The notes: a model not told the origin generated them from the letters alone. A DNA stretch of 64,000 bases from Yersinia enterocolitica subsp. enterocolitica (GCF_901472495.1 NZ_LR590469.1:2976001-3040000), one strand, 5' to 3'. Positions 52,918-63,075 are shown, counted from the first letter of the stretch. Numbers and translations: made by a program.

Positions 52918-53913
52918 TTATTTTCTAAGGTCTTGCTGTACTTGTTGTACAGGTTTAACCCACGGTTTTTTCGCCTGAACATCGGCAGGTAATGTGGCTA
53001 TCGCCCTTTTTGCATCAGCAGAAGAGGCGTAATTACCACTCACCAGGATGTACCAAGGCTTACCATCACGTTTAGTTTCATACACATGATAGTCAGATAA
53101 TTTTTGCTGTTTAGCATAAGCATTCAAGGTATCTGAACGCGATGCACTGCTCAATTGCAACGTAAAGTGGCTGCCAGGGGCATTTTTCAATGCGCTGCTG
53201 CCAGCTGAGCCTGACTTCACCCCTGCGGAAGCGGCTGGAGATACTGCCGTAGTCGGATTTTTATGGCTAACCGCAGGTTGTTTAGTCGCAGCTGTGGCCT
53301 GTTTCTGCGCCGGGTGAGTAATGGTTTCCCGTGCTACTGGCGCTTTGGCCCCTTTCGAGGTCGAAACCGTCGCTGGCGCTGTTGGCAATGTGGATGTCTG
53401 ACCATCATTCATGTTCTGAGACAAGGTATCTACCTGCCCCTGAGCCTGAGAGAGTGCATCAGACATATTACCAGGCAATTCAACACGTTGAGTCGGAGCG
53501 TTGGCAGAAGACTGCGGCGCGGCCTCAGTCGGTGTCGGAGAAATCGGCGGAACATTGATATCTTGTGGCTGAGCGTTGTTCTTCACGCCATTGGCATCAT
53601 GTCCATCGGTGGTGTTATTTGCCACACCTGGTTGAGTATTATTGCCGCTGGTCAGTGAGGATGAATCAGACAGATTGATGTTTCGCGCAGCATCCACATT
53701 TGGATTTTGTTGTGATGCTTCGTGCTCTGTCGGTGCTTTCAGGGCTGAACCGATGGCAATAATAATCAATAACAGCACTAAAATGCCGATACCAATCATC
53801 ATATGTTGGCGTGAAACAGCAAGCTTAGGCCCAGTCGAGGACTTACGGGCACGTGTAGGGCGACGGTCACTACTATCTGGTTTCAGATCGTCTTCCGGCT
53901 TTAAATCATCCAT
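52918..53913 (-). CDS. damX: DamX, SPOR-domain cell-division protein
   Basis: 331 residues, about 100 fewer than E. coli DamX (428). A short cytoplasmic N-terminus (1 to about 37) precedes one transmembrane segment (about 38-57), a long Gln/Ala/Pro/Thr-rich periplasmic linker, and a C-terminal SPOR domain (about 247-331; HFTLQLSSASRSDTLNAYA, PWYILVSGNYAS). SPOR binds denuded septal glycan. The shortening affects mainly the acidic and basic cytoplasmic region and the linker. Confidence 0.93.
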   Translation of the reverse strand: MDDLKPEDDLKPDSSDRRPTRARKSSTGPKLAVSRQHMMIGIGILVLLLIIIAIGSALKAPTEHEASQQNPNVDAARNINLSDSSSLTSGNNTQPGVANNTTDGHDANGVKNNAQPQDINVPPISPTPTEAAPQSSANAPTQRVELPGNMSDALSQAQGQVDTLSQNMNDGQTSTLPTAPATVSTSKGAKAPVARETITHPAQKQATAATKQPAVSHKNPTTAVSPAASAGVKSGSAGSSALKNAPGSHFTLQLSSASRSDTLNAYAKQQKLSDYHVYETKRDGKPWYILVSGNYASSADAKRAIATLPADVQAKKPWVKPVQQVQQDLRK

Positions 53914-54054
53914 CTAAACCCTCCAACTAGAGGCAAAAGCCTACCGCATTTATCATTGCAGCCCGGCTGATTGATTTTACTGACTGCTAACAGGCTAAAC
54001 CGCCCGCAGCAAAGGAATATGATAAAACGTATAATATCGTACTTATGCCATTTT

Positions 54055-55143
54055 CTATAACTGGCAATCAGCGATAGACGCCAGCACCATGTCATGTGCA
54101 ATACCGCTACGAATCTCTGACTGACCTATCGCAGTTGGCAGTACCAGACGAAGCTCGCCGGCCAGCACTTTTTTATCTCGCATCATGTGTGGCAAATAGG
54201 ACTCTGGCGTCATTTTCTGCGGCCCACTGACTGGCAGACCAGCACGTAAAAGCAGTTTCTTGATACGCTCAACATCTTCAGCTGAGAACTGGCCCAATCG
54301 ACGGGAGGTGTGCGCGGCCATCATCATTCCAGCGGCAACAGCTTCCCCGTGTAGCCAGACGCCATAACCCATTTCGGCCTCAATGGCATGACCATAAGTA
54401 TGACCCAAATTGAGTAAAGCGCGCATCCCGCTCTCTTCCCGTTCATCGGCAGCGACAACATCGGCTTTCAATTCACAGCAACGACGGATGCAGTAGGCTA
54501 ATGCCGACATATCCAGTGCAAGAAGTGAGTCGATATTGGTTTCCAGCCACTCAAAGAAAGCTGCGTCAAGAATGATGCCGTATTTGATAACTTCAGCCAG
54601 CCCGGAAGCAAGCTCACGTGAAGGGAGGGTTTTAAGACAATTAAGGTCAACCACCACCGATGCGGGCTGGTAGAAAGCACCAATCATGTTCTTACCCAAT
54701 GGATGATTCACTGCGGTTTTACCGCCGACAGAGGAATCCACTTGAGAAAGTAAAGTAGTAGGAACTTGAATAAAACGAACACCGCGCTGATAGCACGCGG
54801 CGGCAAAACCGGTCAGGTCGCCTACTACACCGCCACCCAAGGCGACAAGTGTAGTATCACGACCGTGCGGTTTTTCCAGAAGGGCAGAAAATACCTGCTC
54901 CAGAACGCTCAGAGATTTATACTGCTCGCCATCAGGTAAAATCACCTGATCGACTTTAATGCCGCCTTGTTCCAGTACTGCCCGGAGCGAATCCAGATAG
55001 AGTGGCGCTAGCGTTTGGTTGGTTACCAGCATGACCTGGTCACCCGCCTTCAGCGGCTTAAAAGAGGCCGGATCATTGAATAACCCAGCAGCGATCGTAA
55101 TCGGGTAGCTACGCTCCCCTAACGTGACAGTAATCTTCTCCAT
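54055..55143 (-). CDS. aroB: 3-dehydroquinate synthase
   Basis: 362 residues, full length. NAD and metal-binding segments ALGGGVVGDLTGFAAACYQRG, VGGKTAVNHPLGKNMIG and LNLGHTYGHAIEAEMGYG are intact. It converts DAHP to 3-dehydroquinate in the shikimate pathway. It lies 56 bp downstream of aroK. Confidence 0.97.
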   Translation of the reverse strand: MEKITVTLGERSYPITIAAGLFNDPASFKPLKAGDQVMLVTNQTLAPLYLDSLRAVLEQGGIKVDQVILPDGEQYKSLSVLEQVFSALLEKPHGRDTTLVALGGGVVGDLTGFAAACYQRGVRFIQVPTTLLSQVDSSVGGKTAVNHPLGKNMIGAFYQPASVVVDLNCLKTLPSRELASGLAEVIKYGIILDAAFFEWLETNIDSLLALDMSALAYCIRRCCELKADVVAADEREESGMRALLNLGHTYGHAIEAEMGYGVWLHGEAVAAGMMMAAHTSRRLGQFSAEDVERIKKLLLRAGLPVSGPQKMTPESYLPHMMRDKKVLAGELRLVLPTAIGQSEIRSGIAHDMVLASIADCQL

Positions 55144-55199
55144 GTCGCGCCCAGTAACCTTCTTAACTTACGCCCGCGGGCATTAGTAAAATGCTAAAA

Positions 55200-55721
55200 T
55201 CAGTTACTTTCCAGCATGTTGATAATCTGGTTAGCAACAACTTTCGCGCTTTGATCGTCAGTGCGGATGGTGACATCTGCAATTTCTTCGTACAACGGAT
55301 TACGTTCTTTTGCCAGTGCTTCTAACACTTCACGCGGAGGCGAATCAACCTGCAACAACGGACGTTTTTTGTCGCGCTGCGTACGGGCCAACTGCTTTTC
55401 GATCGTGGTTTCCAAGTACACCACAACGCCACGGGCTGACAAACGGTTACGGGTTTCTCTGGATTTAACAGAGCCACCACCGGTTGCCAGCACAATGCCT
55501 TGTTTTTCCGTCAGTTCATTAATAACTTTTTCTTCACGATCGCGGAAACCTTCTTCGCCTTCCACGTCGAATACCCAGCCCACGTCAGCTCCGGTACGTC
55601 GCTCAATTTCTTGATCAGAGTCGAAAAACTCCATATTGAGTTGCTGAGCTAACTGACGACCAATAGTGCTTTTGCCGGCACCCATAGGCCCAACCAGAAA
55701 GATATTGCGTTTCTCTGCCAT
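55200..55721 (-). CDS. aroK: Shikimate kinase I
   Basis: 173 residues. P-loop GPMGAGKSTIGRQ (about 11-23), DSDQEIERRTG binding shikimate, and the lid arginine in RDKKRPLLQ. It phosphorylates shikimate. It is the first gene of aroK-aroB-damX-dam-rpe-gph-trpS. Confidence 0.97.
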   Translation of the reverse strand: MAEKRNIFLVGPMGAGKSTIGRQLAQQLNMEFFDSDQEIERRTGADVGWVFDVEGEEGFRDREEKVINELTEKQGIVLATGGGSVKSRETRNRLSARGVVVYLETTIEKQLARTQRDKKRPLLQVDSPPREVLEALAKERNPLYEEIADVTIRTDDQSAKVVANQIINMLESN

Positions 55722-56068
55722 GTTTTTGGTATTACTAAGACTATTCGTTAATGATAACCCGCCCCGCCAATCAAATTAGCAACGGGACCTAAACTGAAAC
55801 CTCATGAGCGATAGTGCGAGATCAGACGAAAAATTATCTCAGCACTTCTGGTAGTTTGGCAACCGAATAAATCGTTGTACACGTCGTGGGAGGGAAACCA
55901 TACGTTTTTATCGGCGTATCAACGTTATTAAAAACCTCGGAGCTCAATTCGGTAACCCTTGTAAGCTAAATCCGAGGCAGCGTCAAATTTAGAAGCCCCC
56001 AATCACACAAAAAGTTGCAGAAAGTCACCAAGATTGACCTGTTTTCATCAATCAGCACCTCATAATAC
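55722..56068. other. aroK upstream region
   Basis: 347 bp between the hofQ stop and aroK. It should contain the aroK promoter on the minus strand. I see no clear -35/-10 pair, repeat or small reading frame with a convincing start. Confidence 0.5.
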
Positions 56069-57388
56069 TCAAGCACTGATTAACCTTGGCGTGATGAAAA
56101 TAACTAACTCCCGACGGCTTTGTTGCCGGGCATCCTGTTTAAACAACCCACCCAACCAAGGAATATCGGCCAATATCGGGACTTTATTAAGCCCGTGACT
56201 GCTTTTTTGCTGGAAAATCCCGCCTAACACAATCGTTTCGCCATCATTTACCGTAATTTGGGTTTGTATTTCCTGCTTATCTATTAATAAAGTTTCACTA
56301 TCACCACGTTTCATCGCCATTCCTGGCATATTTTGGCTGATTTTTAAGTTTAAAGTAATTTTACCATTCCGCAGTATTTTCGGTGTGACCTCCATCCCTA
56401 GCACCGCTTCTTTAAACTCAATCGTGGTCGCCCCTTTTTTACCCTGCGAGACAGTATATGGAATATCGGAACCTTGCTTGATACTGGCGGTTTGTTGATG
56501 AGAGGTCACCAACCGAGGGCTGGCAATTATATCAACCTGATTTTCCTGTTCCAGTGCGCTCAACTCCAGTTCCAGTAGCCTCCCCCCAATGCGGGCAACA
56601 TTAAAACCGGCGCTGACGGCACTATTTGGTAGAGGCAAATTTACATTAAAATCACTCATGCGAAGTGAGGCGGTGGGTTTGGTATCCCCCATACCCCAGC
56701 GGACACCAAGTTCTTGCAAGTTTTCGCGGCTCATGGTCACGATATGCGCGGCCAACTGGACTTGCTGTAAGGGCAAATCCATCTCTGCCAGCCAATTTTT
56801 TAATAATGCTAATGATGCGGGAGTATCGCGAATTAATAATGTATTTGTACGTTTATCTACCACTACGCTGCCCAGCGGGGACAATACCCCCCCTTCCGCC
56901 AGATTCAAACTGTCGGCAACTTCTTCGGCATTGGCATATTGTAAGGCGATGCTCAAATTACTCAGCGATTCCGGCGCGGTTTTTTGTTCCGCCCGCAATT
57001 GCCTTTCCTCACTATCCTGTTCGGTGAAAACCAACATCACCGCCCCTTCCCGCTCGACTTTCAGGTGACTCATCCGTAAAACGATTGCAAGCGCTTGATC
57101 CCAAGGGACATCCACTAGCCGGAGGCTGAGATTTGCGCCAATATCCGACGCAATGACTAAGTTTAATTGCTGATAATCAGCCAATGCTTGTAATACCACG
57201 GAGGCGGGGGCATCTTGAAACTCCAGTGAAACTGGTTTGCCACTGTTGGCATCAATGGCAAAAGAAGTGGTGAGCAAAACACCGCACAACAGAAGTGTGG
57301 ATAATGGCTCTCGCGCCATACAACATGCAGCCCAAAGCCAGTTTTTGATTTTAAATATGATTGTGATTTTAAATAACGAAACTCTCAT
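56069..57388 (-). CDS. hofQ: HofQ secretin
   Basis: 439 residues from MRVSLFKITIIF, whose AAGGA site is 9 bp upstream; the ATG three codons earlier abuts that site. A second candidate is MAREPLSTLLLCGV, which would give a cleaner signal peptide. Secretin N-domains (about 50-200) precede the pore domain with ASPRLVTSHQQTASIKQG, GIFQQ and the C-terminal PILADIPWLGGLFKQD. It forms the outer-membrane channel of a type IV pilus-like DNA-uptake system. Confidence 0.93.
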   Translation of the reverse strand: MRVSLFKITIIFKIKNWLWAACCMAREPLSTLLLCGVLLTTSFAIDANSGKPVSLEFQDAPASVVLQALADYQQLNLVIASDIGANLSLRLVDVPWDQALAIVLRMSHLKVEREGAVMLVFTEQDSEERQLRAEQKTAPESLSNLSIALQYANAEEVADSLNLAEGGVLSPLGSVVVDKRTNTLLIRDTPASLALLKNWLAEMDLPLQQVQLAAHIVTMSRENLQELGVRWGMGDTKPTASLRMSDFNVNLPLPNSAVSAGFNVARIGGRLLELELSALEQENQVDIIASPRLVTSHQQTASIKQGSDIPYTVSQGKKGATTIEFKEAVLGMEVTPKILRNGKITLNLKISQNMPGMAMKRGDSETLLIDKQEIQTQITVNDGETIVLGGIFQQKSSHGLNKVPILADIPWLGGLFKQDARQQSRRELVIFITPRLISA

Positions 57389-57423
57389 CAGATTCATTCC
57401 TTTTAATACTGATTATTAATGGG

Positions 57424-57816
57424 TTAGCGCATTGAAAGCACCACAGAACCCGATGAGCCTGAGCATGATCGCTCCGCATTGACATGCTGGAGGCTAACCT
57501 GCCGCTCACTGATGTGAGTTATCTGCCAATAGGGCAATAAGCGCGTTTCTATCGCCACCTTTTGCCACTGACCTTCTGAACGTTGTACCCAGCCAATATG
57601 ATAATCTACACCGCGGACAATGCCCTGCAATCGCCATCCGACAAGCGTTTTCCGATCATCATCACAAGATGCCGTTGATATTCGCTCAAAAGGATTGCGC
57701 CCAACCTCTGCCAATAGGGATTCTGCACCCGCAGCCGGAAACTGTGATACTGCGACCAGTAGCCCTCCGATCACCCACGCACCCTTACGGTGATCACTCA
57801 CTTCCACCTCCGGCAA
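57424..57816 (-). CDS. hofP: HofP, PilP-like protein
   Basis: 130 residues with an N-terminal hydrophobic segment (WVIGGLLVAVSQFPAAGA) and the PilP-like LLAEVGRNPFERI. It probably links the inner-membrane complex to the HofQ secretin. It overlaps hofO by 23 bp and ends 36 bp before hofQ. Confidence 0.85.
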   Translation of the reverse strand: MPEVEVSDHRKGAWVIGGLLVAVSQFPAAGAESLLAEVGRNPFERISTASCDDDRKTLVGWRLQGIVRGVDYHIGWVQRSEGQWQKVAIETRLLPYWQITHISERQVSLQHVNAERSCSGSSGSVVLSMR

Positions 57817-58363
57817 GATACTCCTGTAGGGTTAGTTTCACGGTCAGCGCATGGTTATCACGCGTAATATCAATTAGTTGGATTTGAACCGGTGATGGAG
57901 TGGAGGCTAACTGACGAAGTAAATGGCGTAATCCATAAAAGTTGATCCGTAAGGTCGCCGCCCATTGTTGTTGCTCGACAACACCCGCTCCGCCGCCTGC
58001 CACAAGCGGTTCAGATTGCCGCTGCCAACTTATAACCTGACCACCAAAAGGCCCAATCCATTTGCCGACTAAATGTGCTATTGAGCCACCGGGTTGCTGT
58101 CGCGATGCTTCTGCTACACTCAACGCAGTCAGTTCCTGTTGAAGAGAAAATAGCGATGGCAACAGTGCCAACTCTGACTGTTGGCGCTCAACCTGTTGTT
58201 GGTGTTGGATAATTTCCTGAGTGCTGAACTGCTGCTGTTGCCATTGAGGTCGTAGCAGCATGCTATAAACTCCTAAACCAATCAGCCCCAGTAGCCCCCA
58301 TTGATATAAGCAGAGCTGCCAACCAGGCCGATCCAGCCAACGTTGCAACTGTTTATTCATCAC
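57794..58363 (-). CDS. hofO: HofO, PilO-like protein
   Basis: 189 residues. One transmembrane helix (LCLYQWGLLGLIGLGVYSML, about 18-37) is followed by a Gln-rich coiled-coil and a ferredoxin-like PilO domain. It forms the inner-membrane alignment complex with HofN. It overlaps hofN and hofP, indicating one operon. Confidence 0.85.
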   Translation of the reverse strand: MMNKQLQRWLDRPGWQLCLYQWGLLGLIGLGVYSMLLRPQWQQQQFSTQEIIQHQQQVERQQSELALLPSLFSLQQELTALSVAEASRQQPGGSIAHLVGKWIGPFGGQVISWQRQSEPLVAGGGAGVVEQQQWAATLRINFYGLRHLLRQLASTPSPVQIQLIDITRDNHALTVKLTLQEYLAGGGSE

Positions 58364-58901
58364 TCACCCCCTCCTGAGGCCAATCCGCCTGTGCCAGAAA
58401 CCGAAAATGCCCATCATCCCGTTGAGCAATCCGCTGTAGGCGCACATTTGCCAGTAGAGATTGTCGGCCCAATCGCGCTAAAAAATCATGGATCGCGGCG
58501 TAATCTTGGCTCACTGCCTCGAAAACCAGCTTATCGCTTTGCGGTATCAGGCTGATCAACCAGCAGTTATCGGGAATTTGCTGGGATAGCTGTTGCAGTA
58601 ACACCGAGTAGCGATGGGCAGATTGATGCATTTGCCGATACATCTGTATTCGCTGCTCCGCACGCTGTTTTCGCGCCATGAGTTGTTGCACCTGTTGATG
58701 CTGCTGGCTCAATACAGACTGCTGTTGCAAAAGTGCCCTCAGACTGCCTTGTTGGCTGATTTGTCGTGAGTGTAACTGCATCTGCATAACCACCAGAGAG
58801 ATGGCAAAAAGTATCCCTTGGCACAAACCTATGTTGCGCCAAAATCGGTAGCGAGATAGCTGACGGGCTGTACGCCATGATGAAAAGTTAACTTGATACA
58901 T
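58353..58901 (-). CDS. hofN: HofN, PilN-like protein
   Basis: 182 residues with the PilN-type N-terminus (YQVNFSSWRTARQLSRYRFW), a transmembrane helix at about 26-44 and a Gln-rich coiled coil. PilN-type proteins bind the cytoplasmic PilM (HofM). Its start overlaps the hofM stop by one base. Confidence 0.87.
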   Translation of the reverse strand: MYQVNFSSWRTARQLSRYRFWRNIGLCQGILFAISLVVMQMQLHSRQISQQGSLRALLQQQSVLSQQHQQVQQLMARKQRAEQRIQMYRQMHQSAHRYSVLLQQLSQQIPDNCWLISLIPQSDKLVFEAVSQDYAAIHDFLARLGRQSLLANVRLQRIAQRDDGHFRFLAQADWPQEGVSDE

Positions 58902-59773
58902 CAGTCATCTACCGGGCGTAATGCCAGCCCTCCGGCTAAGGTGAATGCTGCCGGTGATGAAGGCAAGGGAGGTTGATACTGAGTAAATGCAGCAAAAGGT
59001 GACCAGAGTGCAGTATTTTCCGGTGCGGGCTCATCCATGATACTGCTGTAATACACTTTGACTGTCTTATCACTCAATGCAGAATATTGGGTCTGAAGTT
59101 GCGTCAATAATATCGATAACGGATTGAGCATATTAGAGCCGCCCTCCGGTGCATCGTCGGTTTCGATAGCCACCACACCGAAGATAAACGGCATGTCACT
59201 GGAGGAAACCCACAGCCACTCATGTGCCAGCCGATGGACTAACCAATAAGGCCCCACTAAATCGGCTGCCGTCGCCATATAACGTAGAGCGCAGGGAGTG
59301 ATATCAATGATGTGTGATGCCAGATCAGCCTGTTGTAAGCATTCTTGCCATTGGCGAACTTCTGACTGGCGAGCAGCAGTGATTAATAATTCACGCTCAG
59401 ACACCGCCCGATAATCCAGCGCCAATTCCTGGCTGTTTAGCGGGAAAAGCTTGCTTGCCACTGCATGAATGAAGCCCTCGCGTTCGGGTTCGCGTAACCG
59501 CCGATCCGGGGCGGGAATGGTCTGCTGCAAAATGCGCTGTGCTGGTAATGCAATGCGTAATGAAATATGTCTCGGTAATTGTTTGCGTAATAATTTGAGT
59601 TTGTCGCTAACCACATCTGGCTGTTGTAAAATACCTTCCCGCACAGCCCCATAAGGTAAGGTTTGATGCCACCAGTACCGCAGTTGCCAACCATAGCGCC
59701 GTCTGACAACCGCCAAGGCGCGTATCGCCTCCATTTGAATATCTAGCCCAACCTGCCAATATTGTGTGTACAT
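58901..59773 (-). CDS. hofM: HofM, PilM-like actin-fold protein
   Basis: 290 residues from MYTQYWQVGLDIQMEAIRAL; the upstream ATG 15 codons away lacks family similarity. Actin-like folding is expected, with QVGLDIQMEAIRALAVV as phosphate-1 strand. HofM is the cytoplasmic member of the HofMNOPQ complex. In E. coli the operon supports use of DNA as a nutrient and is Sxy- and CRP-controlled; I found no clear CRP-S site here. It diverges from mrcA. Confidence 0.9.
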   Translation of the reverse strand: MYTQYWQVGLDIQMEAIRALAVVRRRYGWQLRYWWHQTLPYGAVREGILQQPDVVSDKLKLLRKQLPRHISLRIALPAQRILQQTIPAPDRRLREPEREGFIHAVASKLFPLNSQELALDYRAVSERELLITAARQSEVRQWQECLQQADLASHIIDITPCALRYMATAADLVGPYWLVHRLAHEWLWVSSSDMPFIFGVVAIETDDAPEGGSNMLNPLSILLTQLQTQYSALSDKTVKVYYSSIMDEPAPENTALWSPFAAFTQYQPPLPSSPAAFTLAGGLALRPVDD

Positions 59774-59892
59774 CTTTGTCGACCTCCGTGTCGAGACAGA
59801 ATAAAAGAACGTATCCATGTAACGGGCTTGCCTTTATACTACGGCGCGGTTGTTTATAAACTGCCCAATTGACATTGAATGGGAAATCTCAG

Positions 59893-62448
59893 GTGAAGTT
59901 CGTAAAGTATTTTTTGATCCTTGCGGTGTGTTGCATTTTACTGGGAGCAGCCTCGATATTTGGCCTGTACAAATATATTGAGCCTCAGCTACCCGACGTT
60001 GCCACATTGAAAGATGTCCGGCTGCAAACACCTATGTTGGTGTATAGCGCCGAAGGCGAATTGATCGCCCAATACGGTGAAAAGCGCCGTATCCCGTTGA
60101 CATTAAAACAAATTCCACCAGAAATGGTGCATGCGTTTATTGCCACGGAAGATAGCCGATTCTATGAGCATCACGGTGTGGACCCGGTGGGTATCCTACG
60201 TGCGGCTTCTATTGCTATGGTGTCGGGGCGCGCCTCTCAAGGGGCCAGTACCATCACCCAGCAGTTAGCGCGAAACTTTTTCTTAAGCCCGGAACGAACC
60301 TTGATGCGTAAAATCAAGGAGGCTTTTCTGGCCATTCGCATTGAACAGCTACTGACCAAAGATGAAATTCTTGAGTTGTACCTGAACAAGATCTATCTGG
60401 GTTACCGCGCCTATGGTGTCGGGGCGGCGGCGCAGGTTTATTTCGGTAAAGAAGTCAATGAGTTGACTCTCAGCCAGATGGCGATGATTGCCGGTTTGCC
60501 AAAAGCGCCATCAACTTTCAACCCGCTTTACTCACATGACCGCGCTGTTGCACGTCGTAATGTGGTGTTGTCGCGCATGTTGGATGAAAAGTACATCACC
60601 CAAGCGCAGTACGATCAGGCTCGCAGTGAAGAGTTGGTTGCCAACTACCATGCGCCGCAAATTGCTTTCTCAGCACCTTATCTGTCCGAAATGGTGCGTC
60701 AGGAAATGATTAAGCGCTATGGCGAAAACGCCTATACCGACGGTTATCAGGTCTATACCACTATCACCAAAAAGCTTCAGCTCGCGGCGGTGGATTCCTT
60801 ACGCGCCAATGTGTTGGCTTATGACATGCGCCACGGCTATCGTGGCCCATCCAATGTGTTATGGAAGGTGGGCGAAAGCGCATGGAGTCGTGAGCAAATT
60901 ATTGATTCACTGAAAACACTGCCAGTCTATGGCCCACTGTTGCCTGCGGTTATCACTGAGGCAAATGCGGAACAGGCAACGGCCATGTTGGCTGATGGTA
61001 GCAGCGTGACATTACCGATGGCCGGTATGCGCTGGGCACGTCCGTATAAATCTGACAATGCTCAGGGACCGACACCTAAAAAGGTCACCGATGTTGTTCA
61101 GCCAGGTCAGCAGATTTGGGTCAGAAAAGTGGATGACAACTGGTGGCTCGCTCAAGTACCAGATGTCAACTCTGCCTTGGTTTCTATTGACCCGAATAAT
61201 GGTGCGATTAAAGCGCTGGTAGGTGGTTTTGACTTTAACCAAAGTAAATTCAACCGTGTTACACAGGCATTGCGTCAGGTTGGTTCAAATATCAAACCTT
61301 TCCTGTACACCGCGGCGATGGACAAAGGCCTGACCTTGGCAAGCATTCTCAACGACTTGCCGATTACGCGTTGGGATGCCGGTGCGGGTACCGACTGGCG
61401 ACCAAAAAATTCACCACCGACTTATGATGGCCCGATTCGTTTGCGTCAAGGTTTAGGTCAATCGAAAAACGTGGTGATGGTGCGAGCCATGCGCGCCATG
61501 GGTGTGGATTATGCGGCTGAATATCTGCAACGCTTTGGTTTCCCTGCACAAAACATCGTGCATTCAGAATCATTGGCGCTGGGTTCCGCTTCATTTACGC
61601 CATTGCAGCTAGTCCGAGGTTATGCGGTGTTGGCAAACGGTGGCTATTTGGTCGATCCGTATTTCATCACCAAAATCACCGATGATACCGGCAATGTGCT
61701 GTTTGAAACGAAACCGAAAATTGTTTGTGAAGAGTGTAACTTGCCAGTTATCTACGGCGATACGCAGCGCTCTGTAGTGCTATCCGACGATAACACCGAA
61801 AATGTGGCGACTTCACAAACCAATAATGCCAGCAATGTGCCAATGCCGGAGCTGGAACAAGTCACTCCAGCACAAGCTAAGCTCAATAGCGATGAGCAGT
61901 ATGCACCGCATGTAATAAGCACACCGCTGGCGTTCCTGATTCGCGATGCATTGAACTCCAACATCTTCGGTGAACCGGGCTGGATGGGGACAGGCTGGCG
62001 TGCTGGGCGCGATTTAAAACGCAAAGATATCGGCGGTAAAACCGGTACCACCAACAACTCGAAAGATGCTTGGTTCTCCGGCTACGGCCCGGACACTGTG
62101 ACATCAGTCTGGATTGGTTTTGACGATCATCGCCGTGACTTGGGTCGTAGTACTGCATCTGGCGCAATTTCTGACCAGATATCAGGCGCTGAAGGCGGGG
62201 CGAAAACGGCTCAACCGGCGTGGAATGACTTTATGAAAGCAGCCCTTGAAGGTTTGCCGGAAAAACAAGTCGCGCCACCACCGGGTATCGTCAGTGTAGT
62301 GATTGATAAGCAAACAGGTAAGCTATCCACAGGTGGGCCAGGTAGCCGCTCAGAATACTTTATCGAGGGGACACAGCCTACCGAATATTCGGTACATGAA
62401 GCGGGTACGACGCTGATGGATAACGGCCAGACTCACGAACTGTTCTGA
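59893..62448 (+). CDS. mrcA: Penicillin-binding protein 1A
   Basis: 851 residues from a GTG start (VKFVKYFLILAVCCILLGAA), the position of the conserved family N-terminus. A TTG 8 codons upstream is possible. Membrane anchor (about 5-28), then GT51 glycosyltransferase with the catalytic Glu in ATEDSRFYEHHG and GASTITQQLARN, then transpeptidase with the Ser of SNIK (VGSNIKPFLYT), SKN and KTGT. It polymerises and cross-links peptidoglycan in the side wall. Confidence 0.97.
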   Translation: MKFVKYFLILAVCCILLGAASIFGLYKYIEPQLPDVATLKDVRLQTPMLVYSAEGELIAQYGEKRRIPLTLKQIPPEMVHAFIATEDSRFYEHHGVDPVGILRAASIAMVSGRASQGASTITQQLARNFFLSPERTLMRKIKEAFLAIRIEQLLTKDEILELYLNKIYLGYRAYGVGAAAQVYFGKEVNELTLSQMAMIAGLPKAPSTFNPLYSHDRAVARRNVVLSRMLDEKYITQAQYDQARSEELVANYHAPQIAFSAPYLSEMVRQEMIKRYGENAYTDGYQVYTTITKKLQLAAVDSLRANVLAYDMRHGYRGPSNVLWKVGESAWSREQIIDSLKTLPVYGPLLPAVITEANAEQATAMLADGSSVTLPMAGMRWARPYKSDNAQGPTPKKVTDVVQPGQQIWVRKVDDNWWLAQVPDVNSALVSIDPNNGAIKALVGGFDFNQSKFNRVTQALRQVGSNIKPFLYTAAMDKGLTLASILNDLPITRWDAGAGTDWRPKNSPPTYDGPIRLRQGLGQSKNVVMVRAMRAMGVDYAAEYLQRFGFPAQNIVHSESLALGSASFTPLQLVRGYAVLANGGYLVDPYFITKITDDTGNVLFETKPKIVCEECNLPVIYGDTQRSVVLSDDNTENVATSQTNNASNVPMPELEQVTPAQAKLNSDEQYAPHVISTPLAFLIRDALNSNIFGEPGWMGTGWRAGRDLKRKDIGGKTGTTNNSKDAWFSGYGPDTVTSVWIGFDDHRRDLGRSTASGAISDQISGAEGGAKTAQPAWNDFMKAALEGLPEKQVAPPPGIVSVVIDKQTGKLSTGGPGSRSEYFIEGTQPTEYSVHEAGTTLMDNGQTHELF

Positions 62449-62467
62449 TAATTGAGTCACTGCTGAT

Positions 62468-62500
62468 AAGCCGGGGGTCGCAAGATCACCCGGCTTTTTT
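62468..62500 (+). terminator. mrcA terminator
   Basis: Arms AAGCCGGG and CCCGGCTT are followed by TTTTTT. It starts 20 bp after the mrcA stop and lies before the convergent nudE stop. Confidence 0.92.
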
Positions 62501-62517
62501 ATTCGAGCAGCTCAATA

Positions 62518-63075
62518 TTAAGCGATACCCGCTTTAGCCAGAAATGCCTGGGCCAAAAACAGTGCGCTGACATTTCGGGCTTCGCAAAAACCCGGTTCAT
62601 CAAGCAGTGCCATCATATTCGCAATCGGCCAGCGCACTTGTGGCAGCGGTTCTGGCTCATCACCTTCCAGACTTTGCGGATAGAGGTTTTGCGCGACAAC
62701 AATGTTCATTTTGCTTGAGAAGTAGGAGGGAGCCATCGTCAGCTTGCTAAGGTAATCAAAACGCTCTGCGCCAAAGCCAACTTCCTCCATCAACTCACGA
62801 TTAGCGGCCTCTAATACACCTTCGCCGGGATCAATGAGCCCTTTAGGGAAGCCCAACTCATATTCTTCGATACCCACGGCATATTCGCGGATCAGCAGTA
62901 AGTCATTACCAATAATTGGCACAATCATAACGGCTTCGCGATTCGCTGGGCGCATGCGCTCATAAACACGTTGTACGCCATTGCTGAACTCCAAATTCAC
63001 CGCTTCAACAGTAAACAAGCGGGAGCGGGCAATCGTTTCTATTTTATGTATTTTAGGTTTTTGCAGGTGTTTCAT
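62518..63075 (-). CDS. nudE: ADP-sugar/NADH Nudix hydrolase NudE
   Basis: 185 residues; E. coli is 186. The Nudix box GLIDPGEGVLEAANRELMEEVGFG (split here as GLIDPGEGV and REL-EEVG, about 94-117) is complete. It hydrolyses ADP-ribose, Ap3A and NADH. It is convergent with mrcA and diverges from igaA. Confidence 0.95.
   Translation of the reverse strand: MKHLQKPKIHKIETIARSRLFTVEAVNLEFSNGVQRVYERMRPANREAVMIVPIIGNDLLLIREYAVGIEEYELGFPKGLIDPGEGVLEAANRELMEEVGFGAERFDYLSKLTMAPSYFSSKMNIVVAQNLYPQSLEGDEPEPLPQVRWPIANMMALLDEPGFCEARNVSALFLAQAFLAKAGIA

Noticed and set aside
59774..59892. CRP-S (Sxy-dependent) site between hofM and mrcA
   Set aside because: Looked for TGCGA-N6-TCGCA; only a GTCGA direct repeat is present, which is not a match.
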